This document shows, piece after piece, positions 46,801 through 56,944 of a stretch of DNA of 56,944 nucleotides (positions are counted from its first letter, which is position 1; every line of letters begins with the position of its first letter). Below the pieces are notes generated by a model, which was not told where the DNA came from, ran no database searches, and worked only from the letters and a program-made list of their open reading frames with translations. Both the position numbers and the translations under genes were made by a program. Source of the DNA: Hypsibius dujardini (taxonomy: Eukaryota > Tardigrada > Eutardigrada > Parachela > Hypsibiidae); contig LRSR01010045.1 of the NCBI GenBank assembly GCA_001579985.1, positions 1 through 56,944 of the forward strand, in the 5' to 3' direction.

Positions 46801-48331
46801 TGCTTTTGCAACCTTCTGTCTGTCTGTCTTGCTGTTTAGTATATCTGTCTGCCAATTAATTGTCTTATCCTGCCAAAAATACCCAATCCACGCCCTGCGG
46901 CTAAAACAATTCCCATCGACGATTACCAACTCACCTCCGCAGGGCCTGATACACGGCAAACTCGTCGATGGCCAGCTCGTCCTGACAAAGGAATCTGTTG
47001 AGCATCAGCTCGGTGAAGCGAAGGAAGCCGTCCGTCTGCACCACCTCCGCGGTCCGGCTGCAGATCACCGCGATGGCCTGCTGCATCAGTGTCACCTCGT
47101 TGATTCCAATTGCCTGCATGAGCGAAATAGACGAGAAATTTCTAGTCAGGTAACAGAATGGTCAACCGAGAAACCATGGCTGGAAAGGGAACGGGAAAAA
47201 GCACCTCCGAGTAGACCATGCAGCAGTTTTCGGCCGTGAGATTATCTTGCACGAAATCGCGGCAGTCCTCCGACAGTTTGGTTACATTGAAGCGCTTGCT
47301 GCAGTAAAGGGTCTGCATCACGTTGCCCATAGTAAGGCCTTCCGCCTCCTCCGTGTAGAGGTACCTCAAAAATGCAAGATCAAAATATAATAAAAAAACA
47401 TTGTCACTGTCAATCCTGCAACCGAGAAATTTTGAAACTTCATAATACCAAATGCGTAAACGAACAGTACACAGACAAATTACAAAAAGTGAATGTGAAT
47501 TGGCAGTACTGCTGGAATCATGTGAATGCGACGCGAAACAAAAGAAAACCACCCGAATTCACCAGTATCAAATCAATCAATCAATCAATAATCTATAGCC
47601 GTGTATGCAATGAAAACAATTTAACGGACGGCACGATCAGTATTTTATTCCAAAAACGTTGGGATGCTCGCCGAAAGACAAAAAATGACTCTCTCAGTAC
47701 AACAGTACAATGAGAACAGTCAATCAACCAGCACACAATCATCACATCAGCTTGAATCAATCAACATTCAATCGTACGCAAATCAAGAGCACACAATTCA
47801 ACCCAATCGATCAATCAACGACCACAAACAGCGCGTCTCACCTGAGCATTACACGAAAGGCCTCCGGCTCCACTTCTGGCACGTGGACCAACGTTTTCGG
47901 CTCCTCCACGTTCTTATAGAACATGGCTGTAAAATGGGAACTCCCAATCGCCATCATGAACCTAGACAAAAAAATGTTCGAAAAATAATAAAAAAATCCG
48001 CTATTTTTAATTCCATTTTTTAATTGTCATCTTCCCCTTCTAGGCCGCCGTACTTGTGCGCAAAAATGTCCTCGGCATCGTGCATCCCCACGCGGAAGCA
48101 GATATCGCCTGGGATGTCGGTGAGGTGGTCCAGCACGTGCCGAGTGCGTTTGCGGATTCTGCGAGCGGTCTGCCATTCTTTTAATGGCGGATCATTGTGG
48201 AAGGAATTGCTGAAGGAATTGTTGTTGTGGTTGACGCTTGAGTAGTGCTCGTCGTTTATTGTGATGCCGCCGTTTTGGGTGAAGCGGAAGCTGTTCATCA
48301 CGTCGGCCTTCGAGTCGATGGTGTCCGCCAT
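43855..48331 (-). CDS. BTB-BACK protein with C-terminal cyclophilin-like domain
   Basis: Eight minus-strand exons: 48331-48054, 47961-47842, 47364-47205, 47113-46935, 46521-46398, 45865-45670, 45081-44807, 44184-43855, all GT-AG with matching phases, 553 residues. Residues about 70-175 are a BTB domain (DICFRVG, AHKF across the first junction, AIGSSHFTAMFYKN, VPEVEPEAFRVMLRYLY), close to BTBD1/2/3/6 proteins. A BACK domain follows to about 300 (CRDFVQDNLTAENCC, FGCIRVPLLSPEQLA). From about 320 there is a degenerate cyclophilin fold: RPFYVAF, an acidic insert, FGRIVLELRADLLPNTCSHF, ICHPDGK, GGLVFGRVVEG. Active-site Phe/Gln/Trp motifs are not conserved, so isomerase activity is doubtful. BTB-BACK proteins often act as CUL3 ligase adaptors; that role here is inference. 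Intron 4 holds a CTGT run. Confidence 0.85.
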
Positions 48332-49376
48332 GACTGAATTTATACTGGAGAATGGAAAAGGATATCAGAAAAGTACGGGAAGAATGGCCGAAAATAGAAT
48401 TCCTATTTCAAGTCCATCTCACAATGGTTAAACGCCATTGGAATTATTTGAAATTGGACGTGAAAAACCAGCAAAATGGAAGTGGATTGCGGCAGATATC
48501 GCGTGTTAAACGGACGATTGGAATTGGAGTTGGGGAAAATACCGGTGGAATTTGCAGGCCTTCCAATTCCAATTCGTGTATCTACTGGAACCGGTTTTGC
48601 TCGTGGCAGGGAGAATTCCCAAATGATAGGTTTATATTTTCGGAACTTCTTGAACTTACCTTGTCTGGATTCCCCAGTAGAATTTGTTCGCGAGAATATT
48701 TCCACCGTGCAAAAATATTCTGTGGCGAGCGCGGCTGAACACAGTCTTGTGCAGTTCGACGCGACCTCTGCGGAAGAATTGCAATGGGAATAAAGCCGTG
48801 AAACTTGGCGGGACGGAAAGAAGCGTCTAATTCGGAGATCCCTGTTGGGCGAAACACGATTTGCGAGATGGAGAGAGAACCAAAAGAAATTTTATCTGTT
48901 TTCAGCTCGACAAAGGAAACTTTTTCAATACTAAGAAATTCACACTCACATTTTCCTCCAATGCCGACTCTCCTTCACACAGAGAGTCTGGGTCAAGACA
49001 ACTGATAAAATTAACGAGTGGGACCCTTTGGATTGCATGGGTAAATAATACTGTATGATATTCTACATACTACTGCTTTGTTCCAGACAAAATACTAGTA
49101 CTGTACTGTACTTACTAACACTTTTTTCTAGACAATTAAGAGTACGAGGAAAATATTACAACAATATGTACCAATGCCGTCTACGAGTTTTCCGGAGCAC
49201 TAAGCAAATTGTTCAGTTGCACTTATGGCACTTCCGAAAAAGTGAGCATCAGCTAGACCGGTTGGACAGTAATGTTTGAGGTAAAAATAGCCACAAAATT
49301 AAACTCAAAAGAATTAACAAGGTCAAACAAACGCATGAAAGAATGCGGGACATATGTGGCCAAATAAAATTAACTA
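48332..49376. other. Intergenic; upstream of the BTB gene, downstream of the RPS6KC1-like gene
   Basis: It contains GGAATTGGAATT-type short inverted words at 48440-48620 and ORFs on both strands without domain signal. A bidirectional arrangement is excluded because both flanking genes are on the minus strand. Confidence 0.4.
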
Positions 49377-52300
49377 TCACAGAGAAGGGTGTTGAATGCG
49401 GTGCCAGTCAACGGCTTGGAAAAACGGATGCAGTCTCACTTCCGGCAGGGAAAGACGTTCTCGTGGACTGAATTTAAGCATCTACGAAATAAAACAATTC
49501 AAATATTTCGGACATACTGAGCGTCCACTGGTCTGTTAGTTTGTCTGACGTATATTTGTGTGTACTTGCCTTCCTATTTGAATTTTCTCTGTCTGTCTGT
49601 CTGTCTGTCTGTCTGTGTCTGTCTGTCTGTGTCTGTCTGTCTGTCTGTCCGTCTGTCTGTTTCTTTGTTTGTAACCAGCACGGGTAGGCAAAAGCACCTT
49701 GCGCAAGAGGTCATCAGCTTCTCGTGACAAGTCGGTAGGGAATACAAGACTTCGATGAGTGTGCGGCAGGACGGGATTTAGGGACTCAAATTTCTAGAAA
49801 AATGCCACAAGCAATTCATCACTCGTTTCCAGTGTGGAGAAGGTGAGTCTACCGTAAGTTCTACCTACCTGACCAGTTAGAAGCTCAAAGATGACCACGC
49901 CAGTGCTCCAGACATCACAAGCAGGCGTTGGCTCCTCGCCGACTCTGCGCAGTTCTGGTGACGAAATGAAAACCCTTATTATTGGATGCATAATGGCAGG
50001 GCAGAAAACGTAGTCGACGCACCTGGCGCGACGTGATATCCGTGTTGTGTCTCAGACGGCTCAACCGTTGTTATCACAGAATTCCACTGGCTAAAGTAAG
50101 TCAACCTGATGTGACCTAGACAAAACAAATACGCAAGACAATGACTTTCTGAACTTTCTGTGTTTTCGACCGTAACTTAACTTGTGAGTATCTGTTTGCC
50201 TGCCTGCTTGCCTGTCTGCCTGCCTGTCTGCCTGCCTGCCTGTCTGCCTGCCTGTCTGCCTGCCTGCCTGTCTCTGTGTGTGTCTGTGCGTCTGTTTGTC
50301 TGTGTCTGATTGCTAGTCTGTCTATGTGACTGTGTATCTCTCCCACAAACCTTTCTCCCCAAGGAGTACATTATGCAGGTCTAGATCGCCACAAAAGATG
50401 CCTAAATTATGTAGTGCCTCCACCGCCACAATCATCTCAGCAATCCAAATGCGGACCAGGGTCTCCGGCATCTTTTTCAGACCAGCTTTATCGTGCAGGT
50501 CCCCAACGACGGGACCTTCGACACTTTGCTCATCCATGCACGAGTCAGAATTTAGGGGTTCCTGTACCGGTAGCTCTGCTGGCACCTTATTTTCCACTAC
50601 GACTTTGTAGGGTGACGGAGACCTCGAACGAGATCGCACCGAAAGAGCAGGAAGAACTTCTTTATTCGATTCAATTGTCTTGTCCAGCAATTGCATTAGC
50701 CTAGACGAAACTGTGTTTAGAACAATTCGAACCGACAAAAAGTGGATCGATACAAGCAGGAAGACAGGTAAGAAAACAATAAGGCAAGCAAATAAGAAGA
50801 CAAACAAACGAACAAGCGATCAAACAGTTAGGAAAATTGACAGACAAACAAGCAAATAGGCGGAAAGGCAGGTTGACAGAGAAAGAGACAAACATACAGA
50901 TAGACAGACAGAAAGACAGAAAGACAGACAGACAGACAGACAAACAGACAATAAGCCACACAAATCAGGCGCAATACTTACTCTTTTGACTTCGCAACTA
51001 GCTGGTCTGGATCCAGTCCACTAACATCTCTCCAATTCGCCAAGCCCCGCAGCGTCGGTGACGCCGACGGTTCCACCGATTGCAAAAACTCCACATCCGA
51101 ATGAAATTCCACCGTTTTCGCCTCCTCCCCACTCTTCCGAAAAACGTCTGTCAAGTCAACCGAATCAGACAAATGGTCGACCGGTGTCCAGTCAAAAACA
51201 CTATCGCCCTGGCCGAATTCAGTGTGGTTTTCATGTTCCTTCAAGTCGGCAGTCTCTTCGGCATGCGTCGACTCCATCGACACAAGTGTGGAGAATGTTG
51301 GACGGTCCACTTGGGCAAGGGAAGAGGTGCGGGATCGGTCGGAGTCTACGGCGTGCCTGAAAAACAAATCGGCATAGTCGCCACCTCCTCCGTCGTCTCC
51401 GTCTTCCTCCGTGGACGTCATCGTGAGGACCAGCTTCTTCCATGACGCAGAGAAGTCGCCACTAGAATTCCGTGACAATTCCGATGATGAGTCGTTATTT
51501 TTCAGGCGCGCCTGTTGAAAAAAGAAAGTTCCAGGAACACAAGCAAATACATGAATATATAAGACAAAAAAAGGCATCGACAGGCAGACAACCAGAAAAA
51601 ACAAAAGGCAGCCAAACAGGTAGACAAAAAAATTCAACGGAAAGAAAGACATCACGAACAGACAGATAGATAGACAGACAGAAAAGAGAGACAGGTAGAT
51701 AGGCAGACCGATATACAGGCAGACAGACCGACAGGAAGTCAGACAGACATGCATGCATGTAAACAGACAGACAGGAAAATGGAAACCTAAGGAGGCAGGC
51801 AGATTACGAGAAATAGACACAGAAAAGCAGACAGACAAATAGAACGATAGGCAGACAGACAGTCACCGACCGAGAAGGCAAATTTGGGAACCCAATCCAT
51901 CGACGCGATTACCTCGACAGCAGATGCCGACCGGCTGATATAATCCAAGAGCCGCCCGCCAGGAGCACGTTCCAGTATCAAGTAAACAGAGTCGTCCGTT
52001 TCGATGAACCGCCGCAGCTGCACCATGTGGCGTTGCGGTCCGAGTGGGATGATGGTGCGTCGATCGCGGCGTCTGCCGGCAGACGAGGAAGCACTCTTAG
52101 ACAACACCTGAAACAGCAACTTTTTATCCATACCGCGATGCCCTTATTCTTATCTTACATTAGCTAGAACGTCCAATAAAGAGTTCGCAACAATAAAAGA
52201 AATATCCAGTGCAAGTCAACATACCAACCTTGAGGACAAGCGTTTCATGAGACATTCGATGCATGACCAAGGTGACGTTATCGTCTAAAACGCTGACTGT

Positions 52301-52742
52301 CTGGAAGAAACGGATAGGGAGAAAATAACCAAATAAAACAAACCAATTCAGATTGCGAGCTGAAATCCACAAGGTGACTCTTACCGTATATTCTGCAAGT
52401 TCGGCTCTGGTTCCAGCCGCCGTAGAGTATTCTGAATGAATCTATAGCACCCAGAGAAAGCAATGTACAATGAGGTACAGCAAGGGATAAGAACGGAACG
52501 CAATCATACCAAAGGGTCCAATTTATCACTAAAGCTGCCGGTTATGTGGTCGCTGTAGAGTTGCTCGGCCTTAGCCAGGTATTTGGCCGCTTTCCGCCGC
52601 ACAGCATCTCTGCGGACTGGATCCTTGTCAGCTAAGTGAACAAACACAGTTCACGAGTTTTGGATTGCCGGTTGCACTCATTTGATCTGTTTGGCTGTTT
52701 GGCTGCCGGTCTACCTGTTTCTGTCTGTCTTTAAGTCTGTCC

Positions 52743-52778
<36 letters not shown>

Positions 52779-55700
52779 GCTGCCTGCCTGATTGCCTGAT
52801 TGCCTGTTCATCCGAACTTACTTTGAACTCCATTCAACAAAATGTCAATGCCCAGCTTGTACAACCCGAAGGAAACTTCAAAGTCTCCTGCCAGCTCCTT
52901 GTCATTTGCCCTTGCTAGATGGTGACCCGCAATGAAGAGGTAATCTTCCTCCATGACATCGTTCTTGTCCGAGCCCATCTTTCCCACTGACACTTCCAGC
53001 ACCCGTGAGTGGTCTTGCGAAACAACCATCGCGTTGCGTTTCGGTGACATATCACCACCGCCGTAGTCCCCCTCTTCGCCTTCGGCCAAAACGAATTCAC
53101 TCTCGATTAAATCGGTCGGAGAAAGCGGAGAAATTTGGTGTTCGGATGACGGGTCGCATGTGGGAATGACCAAGTGAAGATAGGTCGAATCGTCCGATGA
53201 ATCGGGGGAGGGAAGGTCGTCTTGTCTATGCTGCCATATTCCAGCGACCGGCGACAGACAAACTTCACGACTCGTTCCAATGTCACACCTAGAGCAAGAT
53301 TTTTCTTGAATTTACTCAAGCAACTGGGCGACCGATTAAGGGCAAAAAATAAGGAAATCAAAAAAAGCAAACAGACAAACAGTCAGACAATCAGTCAGTC
53401 AGTCAGACGGACAAGCAGATAGATAAGACAGAAAGGCAGACAGAAAGGCAGACAGAAAGGCAGACAGACAGGCAGATCTTCCGACAGTCTGTGCCAGGCA
53501 GTCAAACAGACATGTAGTTCGACAAGCTAGCATAGATTGGTGCACACATGTTTAGACAACTCCAATGACTAAGAAACAAATAGAAAGTCAGTAAGTTAAT
53601 GCCTGTCACATTACAGTGTGCTTTACACCAAAAAGACTGTTGTCTCAGAAAGGTAAAAATTAGCCAACTAATGAAACTAATCCTAAAGTAGTTATAACTA
53701 CGATAAGAACTATGTCTTCAGTTTTAGTTATTTTTGCCTCATTCTTACTACGCTAGCTAGTTCCCGCATAAGGAACGATATTTTATAGTACACTGGTTTC
53801 AGTATACCTGAAATAGCAAAATTAGTTGACGAAAATTAGTTTCCCACTTACCATCCTAGTAGCTACTTCCTTCAATTCATTTTCCAAAAACTTCAAAAAA
53901 CAAAAACAACATATTGTTTAAATTTTCTTTTTACTCTTAAATTCAGTTTATCAAGTTAGTATATTTTGACGTTAAAATTCCTTTTTTATTTAACTATCGA
54001 CAGAATCGTCCATCAATCAACAGTAAAGTTCAACTTACCCCTCGTCAATCAGAAGATCCTCAACGGAATCGCAGTGTTCGTCTGTCGGGTAGAGCTTCTG
54101 CGGCTGGAGAACCTCTGTCGGATCACAATCAACGCAGCACACCTCTTCACCATCCTACAGCAAAAAAAGGCATGCTGATAAATTAATTGTATCAGAAAGC
54201 AAGTCGACGTTCAGCCTACACACGCAAAAAAACACCAACAGACCATTTCCTTCCTTACCTTGAGGAAATCTTTCATCGCGTCATTGCGACACAGAATCGG
54301 GTAGTCGCAGAGGAAATTGAGCAACCGCACGGCGGCCTGCCGGCGTTCTTCTACCACAGGTTCGTCATGCCGACCTGTGCGAGAAGGCAAAAAAACACAC
54401 GCGAATTAGAAATGCAAAAATGCTTGACGCATGCGGAATGGCAGGAAGTTTGGAGCCAAAGACTCGGAAAAACTCACGTAGCACAACCGGTTTGGGGAAG
54501 GTAGGGAAGGGGCCGCCCTTGAGGAAGAGCGCTGCGTGGAGGGCAGACAGTGCCTTGTGAAGTGTCTGGAAGTCCGAATACCGCTTCCACCAAACAATCT
54601 CAAAATCAAGGAAGAAATTTAGAAAAACTGTCCAAAAAGAATACCTAAGTTGTATTATGATAAAAGTTTCAGGTCTGTATCAAGAGCCCGGCTATTCCTA
54701 GAGAGACACTCATTCTTCTGGCGTAACCCTTGTCAGTAGCAATTCCAATATAGACAACAGCTCGGGGTATATATATGACAATATCGTAATAAATTTTGCT
54801 TGACCATTTCCCAGCTAGAATTAAGTTTGGCGTAGACTGGCATCAGCCAAATATTTCGTGATGGCCAGGGGGCGAAGCTATCGGCCAGTCTTCGAAAATC
54901 AGGCTGACCCTTTCAGTACTTTCCCAGAAGTATGCCCCTTGACTTTCACAAAATATTTCGCGAATGCCAGGTTGAATACTGCATGGGAGAATGTCACAAT
55001 AAGATTTGACACTGACAGTTTAGGCCAGAAAAAAAGGAGACTAGGAGTTAAGTTAAGGTAGACTTCTTGGACAAGACTAGCAATGAATTCCTAATGTAGT
55101 ACCTCTTTGACCGACTCGGACACATCCGCTGGAATGACCTGTGAACGACAAAAAAGCGCATAAATAAAATGGTCAGTTTTTTTCTAAGTGTCATTTGAAA
55201 ATTGCAATAGGTGATTTTCCAAAATTTCATTGCTGGGCTCTGCCCAGCGGATAATTCTTTGCTTTTCTTAATGCGAGAAATTCCAACTTAATATCTAGAA
55301 CAGTTTACTCCTTCGTCAGTCTATCTATCAATCAGCGTAAAATTTCCCAGACACATCAGTCAATGATGGGCCACTACGATTGATTGATCTCTTAGAGCGT
55401 TTGCGATTACACAAATTTTACTGCTTTTTCTTCCGTCGAGCTCACATCACACATTTAGTTCACTTCAGTACAAATATTTCGGATGTTCTCACATAGGATG
55501 AGATCAACGATAAAATCCACCCCTAAATGAGTCAATCACTCTAGCGGACCGAAAGAAGGCATGTATCAAACCAATCAAACCAATTAACCAATCGATCCCA
55601 GAGTCAAGCGCGCATGTGAACAACTGATCAATCAACCACACAAGCCAGTACACTGCAATTTTACAGTCCCTTTTCCTAGTTCCTCCACCCGTAATCCCGT

Positions 55701-56344
55701 GCCCGTCACCAACCTGCAGCGTCACGTGGTATACACGCGGTATACAGTGTGAGGTTGTGTATGTGGCGCACCGTCTCGGAGATGACAACTCTTTCTTCAG
55801 TCAATAAATCAACCAGCATAAAATTCCCCAAACCACATCAGTCAATGATGAATCACTGCGCTTGATTGATCTCTTAGAGCTTCTCCATTTGTACCAATGC
55901 TAGTCCTTTCTCTTCCGTCAAAACACCAGTTTGTTTTTCCCGCCCACACCAGAAATTTGTTACCTTTGTCCAGATATTTTGGGTGCTCTCACACCGGATG
56001 AAAAACGATATAATGCAGTACTAAATGAAGCAATCAATGGAGCGCACGTATCAAACCAACCAAGTCAATCAATTAATTGAACACACAGTCAAACGCACAT
56101 GTTTACAATAGATCAATCAACCACACGAGCAAATGCACTACAATCTTCAGTTAATTTTCTAGTTCCTCCACCCGAAACTCCCGTGCCCGTCACAAACCTG
56201 TAGCGTTACGCGGTACAATGTGTGGCCACGCGTGTGGCGCACAGTCTCAGAGACGACAAAATGCCAGGACGCTTTGCTACGGTCCGGGGCTGTAAGCGTT
56301 ATGAGGTGCGGCGACGAAGACATATCCCGCTCCGTGCATATCAT
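49377..56344 (-). CDS. RPS6KC1: RPS6KC1-like PX-MIT-pseudokinase protein
   Basis: Sixteen minus-strand exons: 56344-56198, 55138-55103, 54598-54478, 54374-54259, 54154-54039, 53288-52822, 52631-52510, 52441-52385, 52300-52229, 52107-51871, 51511-50982, 50700-50351, 50115-50023, 49954-49869, 49793-49698, 49482-49377. About 916 residues versus about 1,060 in human RPS6KC1. Domains: PX at about 1-140 (RGHTLYRVTLQ, IVWWKRYSDFQTLHKAL), MIT at about 290-375 (DYLFIAGHHLARAND, RRDAVRRKAAKYL), kinase N-lobe about 395-500 (VLDDNVTLVMHRMS, RRTIIP), a long insert, C-lobe about 750-916 (IWIAEMIVAVEALHNLG, DVWSTGVVIFELLTGQ). HRD is CGD and DFG is LTYF, as expected for this pseudokinase family. RPS6KC1 binds PtdIns3P and sphingosine kinase on endosomes. 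The exon-10 donor (GTCGGT) is weak. The last exon has one extra A at 49440-49442. Confidence 0.9.
49590..49665. repeat. (TCTG)n run in RPS6KC1-like intron 15
   Basis: Tandem CTGT units with occasional GTCTGTGTCTG variants, inside the intron 49483-49697. Confidence 0.9.
50196..50275. repeat. (CTGC/CTGT)n run in RPS6KC1-like intron 12
   Basis: CTGCCTGCCTGTCTGC units, inside the intron 50116-50350. Confidence 0.9.
50878..50950. repeat. (GACA)n run in RPS6KC1-like intron 11
   Basis: AGACAGACAG units with AAAGACAG variants, inside the intron 50701-50981. Confidence 0.85.
51655..51780. repeat. (GACA)n run in RPS6KC1-like intron 10
   Basis: GACAGATAGATAGACAGACA followed by looser AGACAGAC units, inside the intron 51512-51870. 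Confidence 0.85.
52722..52795. repeat. (CTGT)n run in RPS6KC1-like intron 6
   Basis: About twelve CTGT units next to CTGCCTGCCTG, inside the intron 52632-52821. Confidence 0.9.
53385..53480. repeat. (CAGA)n-rich run in RPS6KC1-like intron 5
   Basis: CAGTCAGTCAGTCAG, then a thrice-repeated AAAGGCAGACAG unit, inside the intron 53289-54038. Confidence 0.8.
55310..56270. repeat. Tandem duplication containing the first PX exon
   Basis: Segments about 55310-55790 and 55796-56270 share ACATCAGTCAATGATG, TTGATTGATCTCTTAGAGC, ACATAGGATGA/ACACCGGATGA and the 3' part of the first PX exon. The higher-coordinate copy keeps VRHTRGHTLYRVTLQ with a GTTTGTG donor. The lower copy reads VRHIHNLTLY, then contains about 10 extra bases and a frame break, so it is a dead exon copy lying in intron 1. 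Confidence 0.7.
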
Positions 56345-56944
56345 ATGATGAGGGGGCTCTGACTCATACAATAAGCCGCCGTCCTATCTTCTTTGCAAAT
56401 AATTTTCGGCCTCTTTTTTTGTGGCAAATTAAAAGATTGGAAAATTTCACGTGTGGAGGCGTGATGTTGTTGATAAGAAACGAACGCGGCGGCGTAAAAT
56501 TAATCATCAGGTTGTTGTTGATTTTGCACCGGGGGTCCGAGGCGGTTCCGGGGCGAGACCACACCCTATGGACCCCTGACGGACATAACAATTCGAAAGG
56601 TCACCGCGCCAAGCCATGGCAACCCACAGAAAATTTGGAAAAATCTAAATTGTCGCATGAAAATTCTGTTAAATTATTTTCTGCTAAATTTGCTTGATTT
56701 TTTTTCCACAGAGTGATTTTCGCCTGTGAAAATCGGTAATTTGTCGTGTGGCCTCGAGGATTCGGTCTGCCGACCAGCGTGACTGTAGTGTCAGCAGGCC
56801 TAAGCTTTCGGTTTGTAGACCAGTTGAACTGGTCGATGACCGAAGCCTTTGTTCGATGACGAGAGGGAAATTGCCTAATGCTGTCCGCGGCTCACCGCTC
56901 AGACATCCGGTGACCGCTGGCCGTTTGGGCCGCCACACTGCGAA
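56345..56944. other. Upstream of the RPS6KC1-like gene
   Basis: The probable 5' UTR and promoter of the minus-strand gene, extending past the window edge. The 84-residue minus-strand ORF ending at 56684 has no recognisable domain and no splice link to the PX exon that I can show. Confidence 0.35.

Noticed and set aside
47372-48023. Plus-strand ORFs of 113 and 119 residues opposite the BTB gene
   Set aside because: They overlap introns and exons of a well-supported minus-strand gene and encode Gln/Asn-rich noise from CAATCAATCA sequence.
48352-48857. Plus and minus ORFs of 90-128 residues upstream of the BTB gene
   Set aside because: Both strands are open through GGAATT-type repeats; no domain or splice support.
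50116-50371. ORFs rich in RQAGRQAD or CLSVCLSV in the 50-53 kb region
   Set aside because: These are translations of intronic CTGT/GACA microsatellites.
56684-56938. 84-residue minus-strand ORF as first exon of the RPS6KC1-like gene
   Set aside because: The PX-coding exon at 56344-56198 already has suitable ATGs and the ORF has no PX-like or signal features.
1-56944. tRNA, rRNA or other structural RNA genes
   Set aside because: I scanned for tRNA B-box-like GGTTCGAATCC patterns and rRNA cores and saw none convincing. A covariance-model search would be needed to exclude them fully.

Overview
The window looks like nuclear DNA of an invertebrate animal. Genes are split by many GT-AG introns, often only about 60 nt long, and the products are animal families: a BMP2/4 (Dpp)-type ligand, an RPS6KC1-type PX-MIT-kinase protein, a BTB-BACK protein, a TAK1-like kinase and importin-7-like HEAT proteins. 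I cannot place it below Metazoa from sequence alone. All confident genes lie on the minus strand, so they read from high to low coordinates. Exon models below were built by hand from splice signals, codon phase and family motifs.

Layout. 1-10.5 kb is a repeat and pseudogene region: several inverted-repeat elements, a dead kinase copy with a TTAA-flanked (piggyBac-like) insertion, and a decayed ORF with 11-residue periodicity. 10.6-14.2 kb and 16.6-18.6 kb hold two related importin-like C-terminal HEAT regions. Directly upstream of the second, 18.6-22.1 kb encodes a TAK1/TKL-like kinase whose last exon is in phase with the first HEAT exon across a 58-nt intron, so a kinase-importin fusion is possible. 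23.0-31.2 kb is a cluster of small MAP3K-like kinase genes: one apparently functional (23.0-24.0 kb), one open pseudokinase (29.1-31.2 kb) and several broken copies, with repeats between them. 33.0-35.9 kb encodes the BMP2/4 ligand, with a probable non-coding 5' exon near 37.2 kb and about 6 kb of gene-poor upstream DNA. 43.9-48.3 kb encodes a BTB-BACK protein whose eight phase-consistent exons run on into a degenerate cyclophilin domain. 49.4-56.3 kb encodes the RPS6KC1-like protein.

How the genes relate: there is no operon-like or pathway arrangement. Two genes are signalling factors (BMP ligand and TAK1-like kinase) and one is an endosomal PX-MIT pseudokinase, but they are neighbours only. 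The kinase cluster shows birth and death of paralogues mixed with transposons. Tetranucleotide (CTGT/GACA) runs recur inside introns of most genes. The assembly carries at least three probable one-base errors or frameshifts: at the N at 34306, near 19810, and at 49440-49442.
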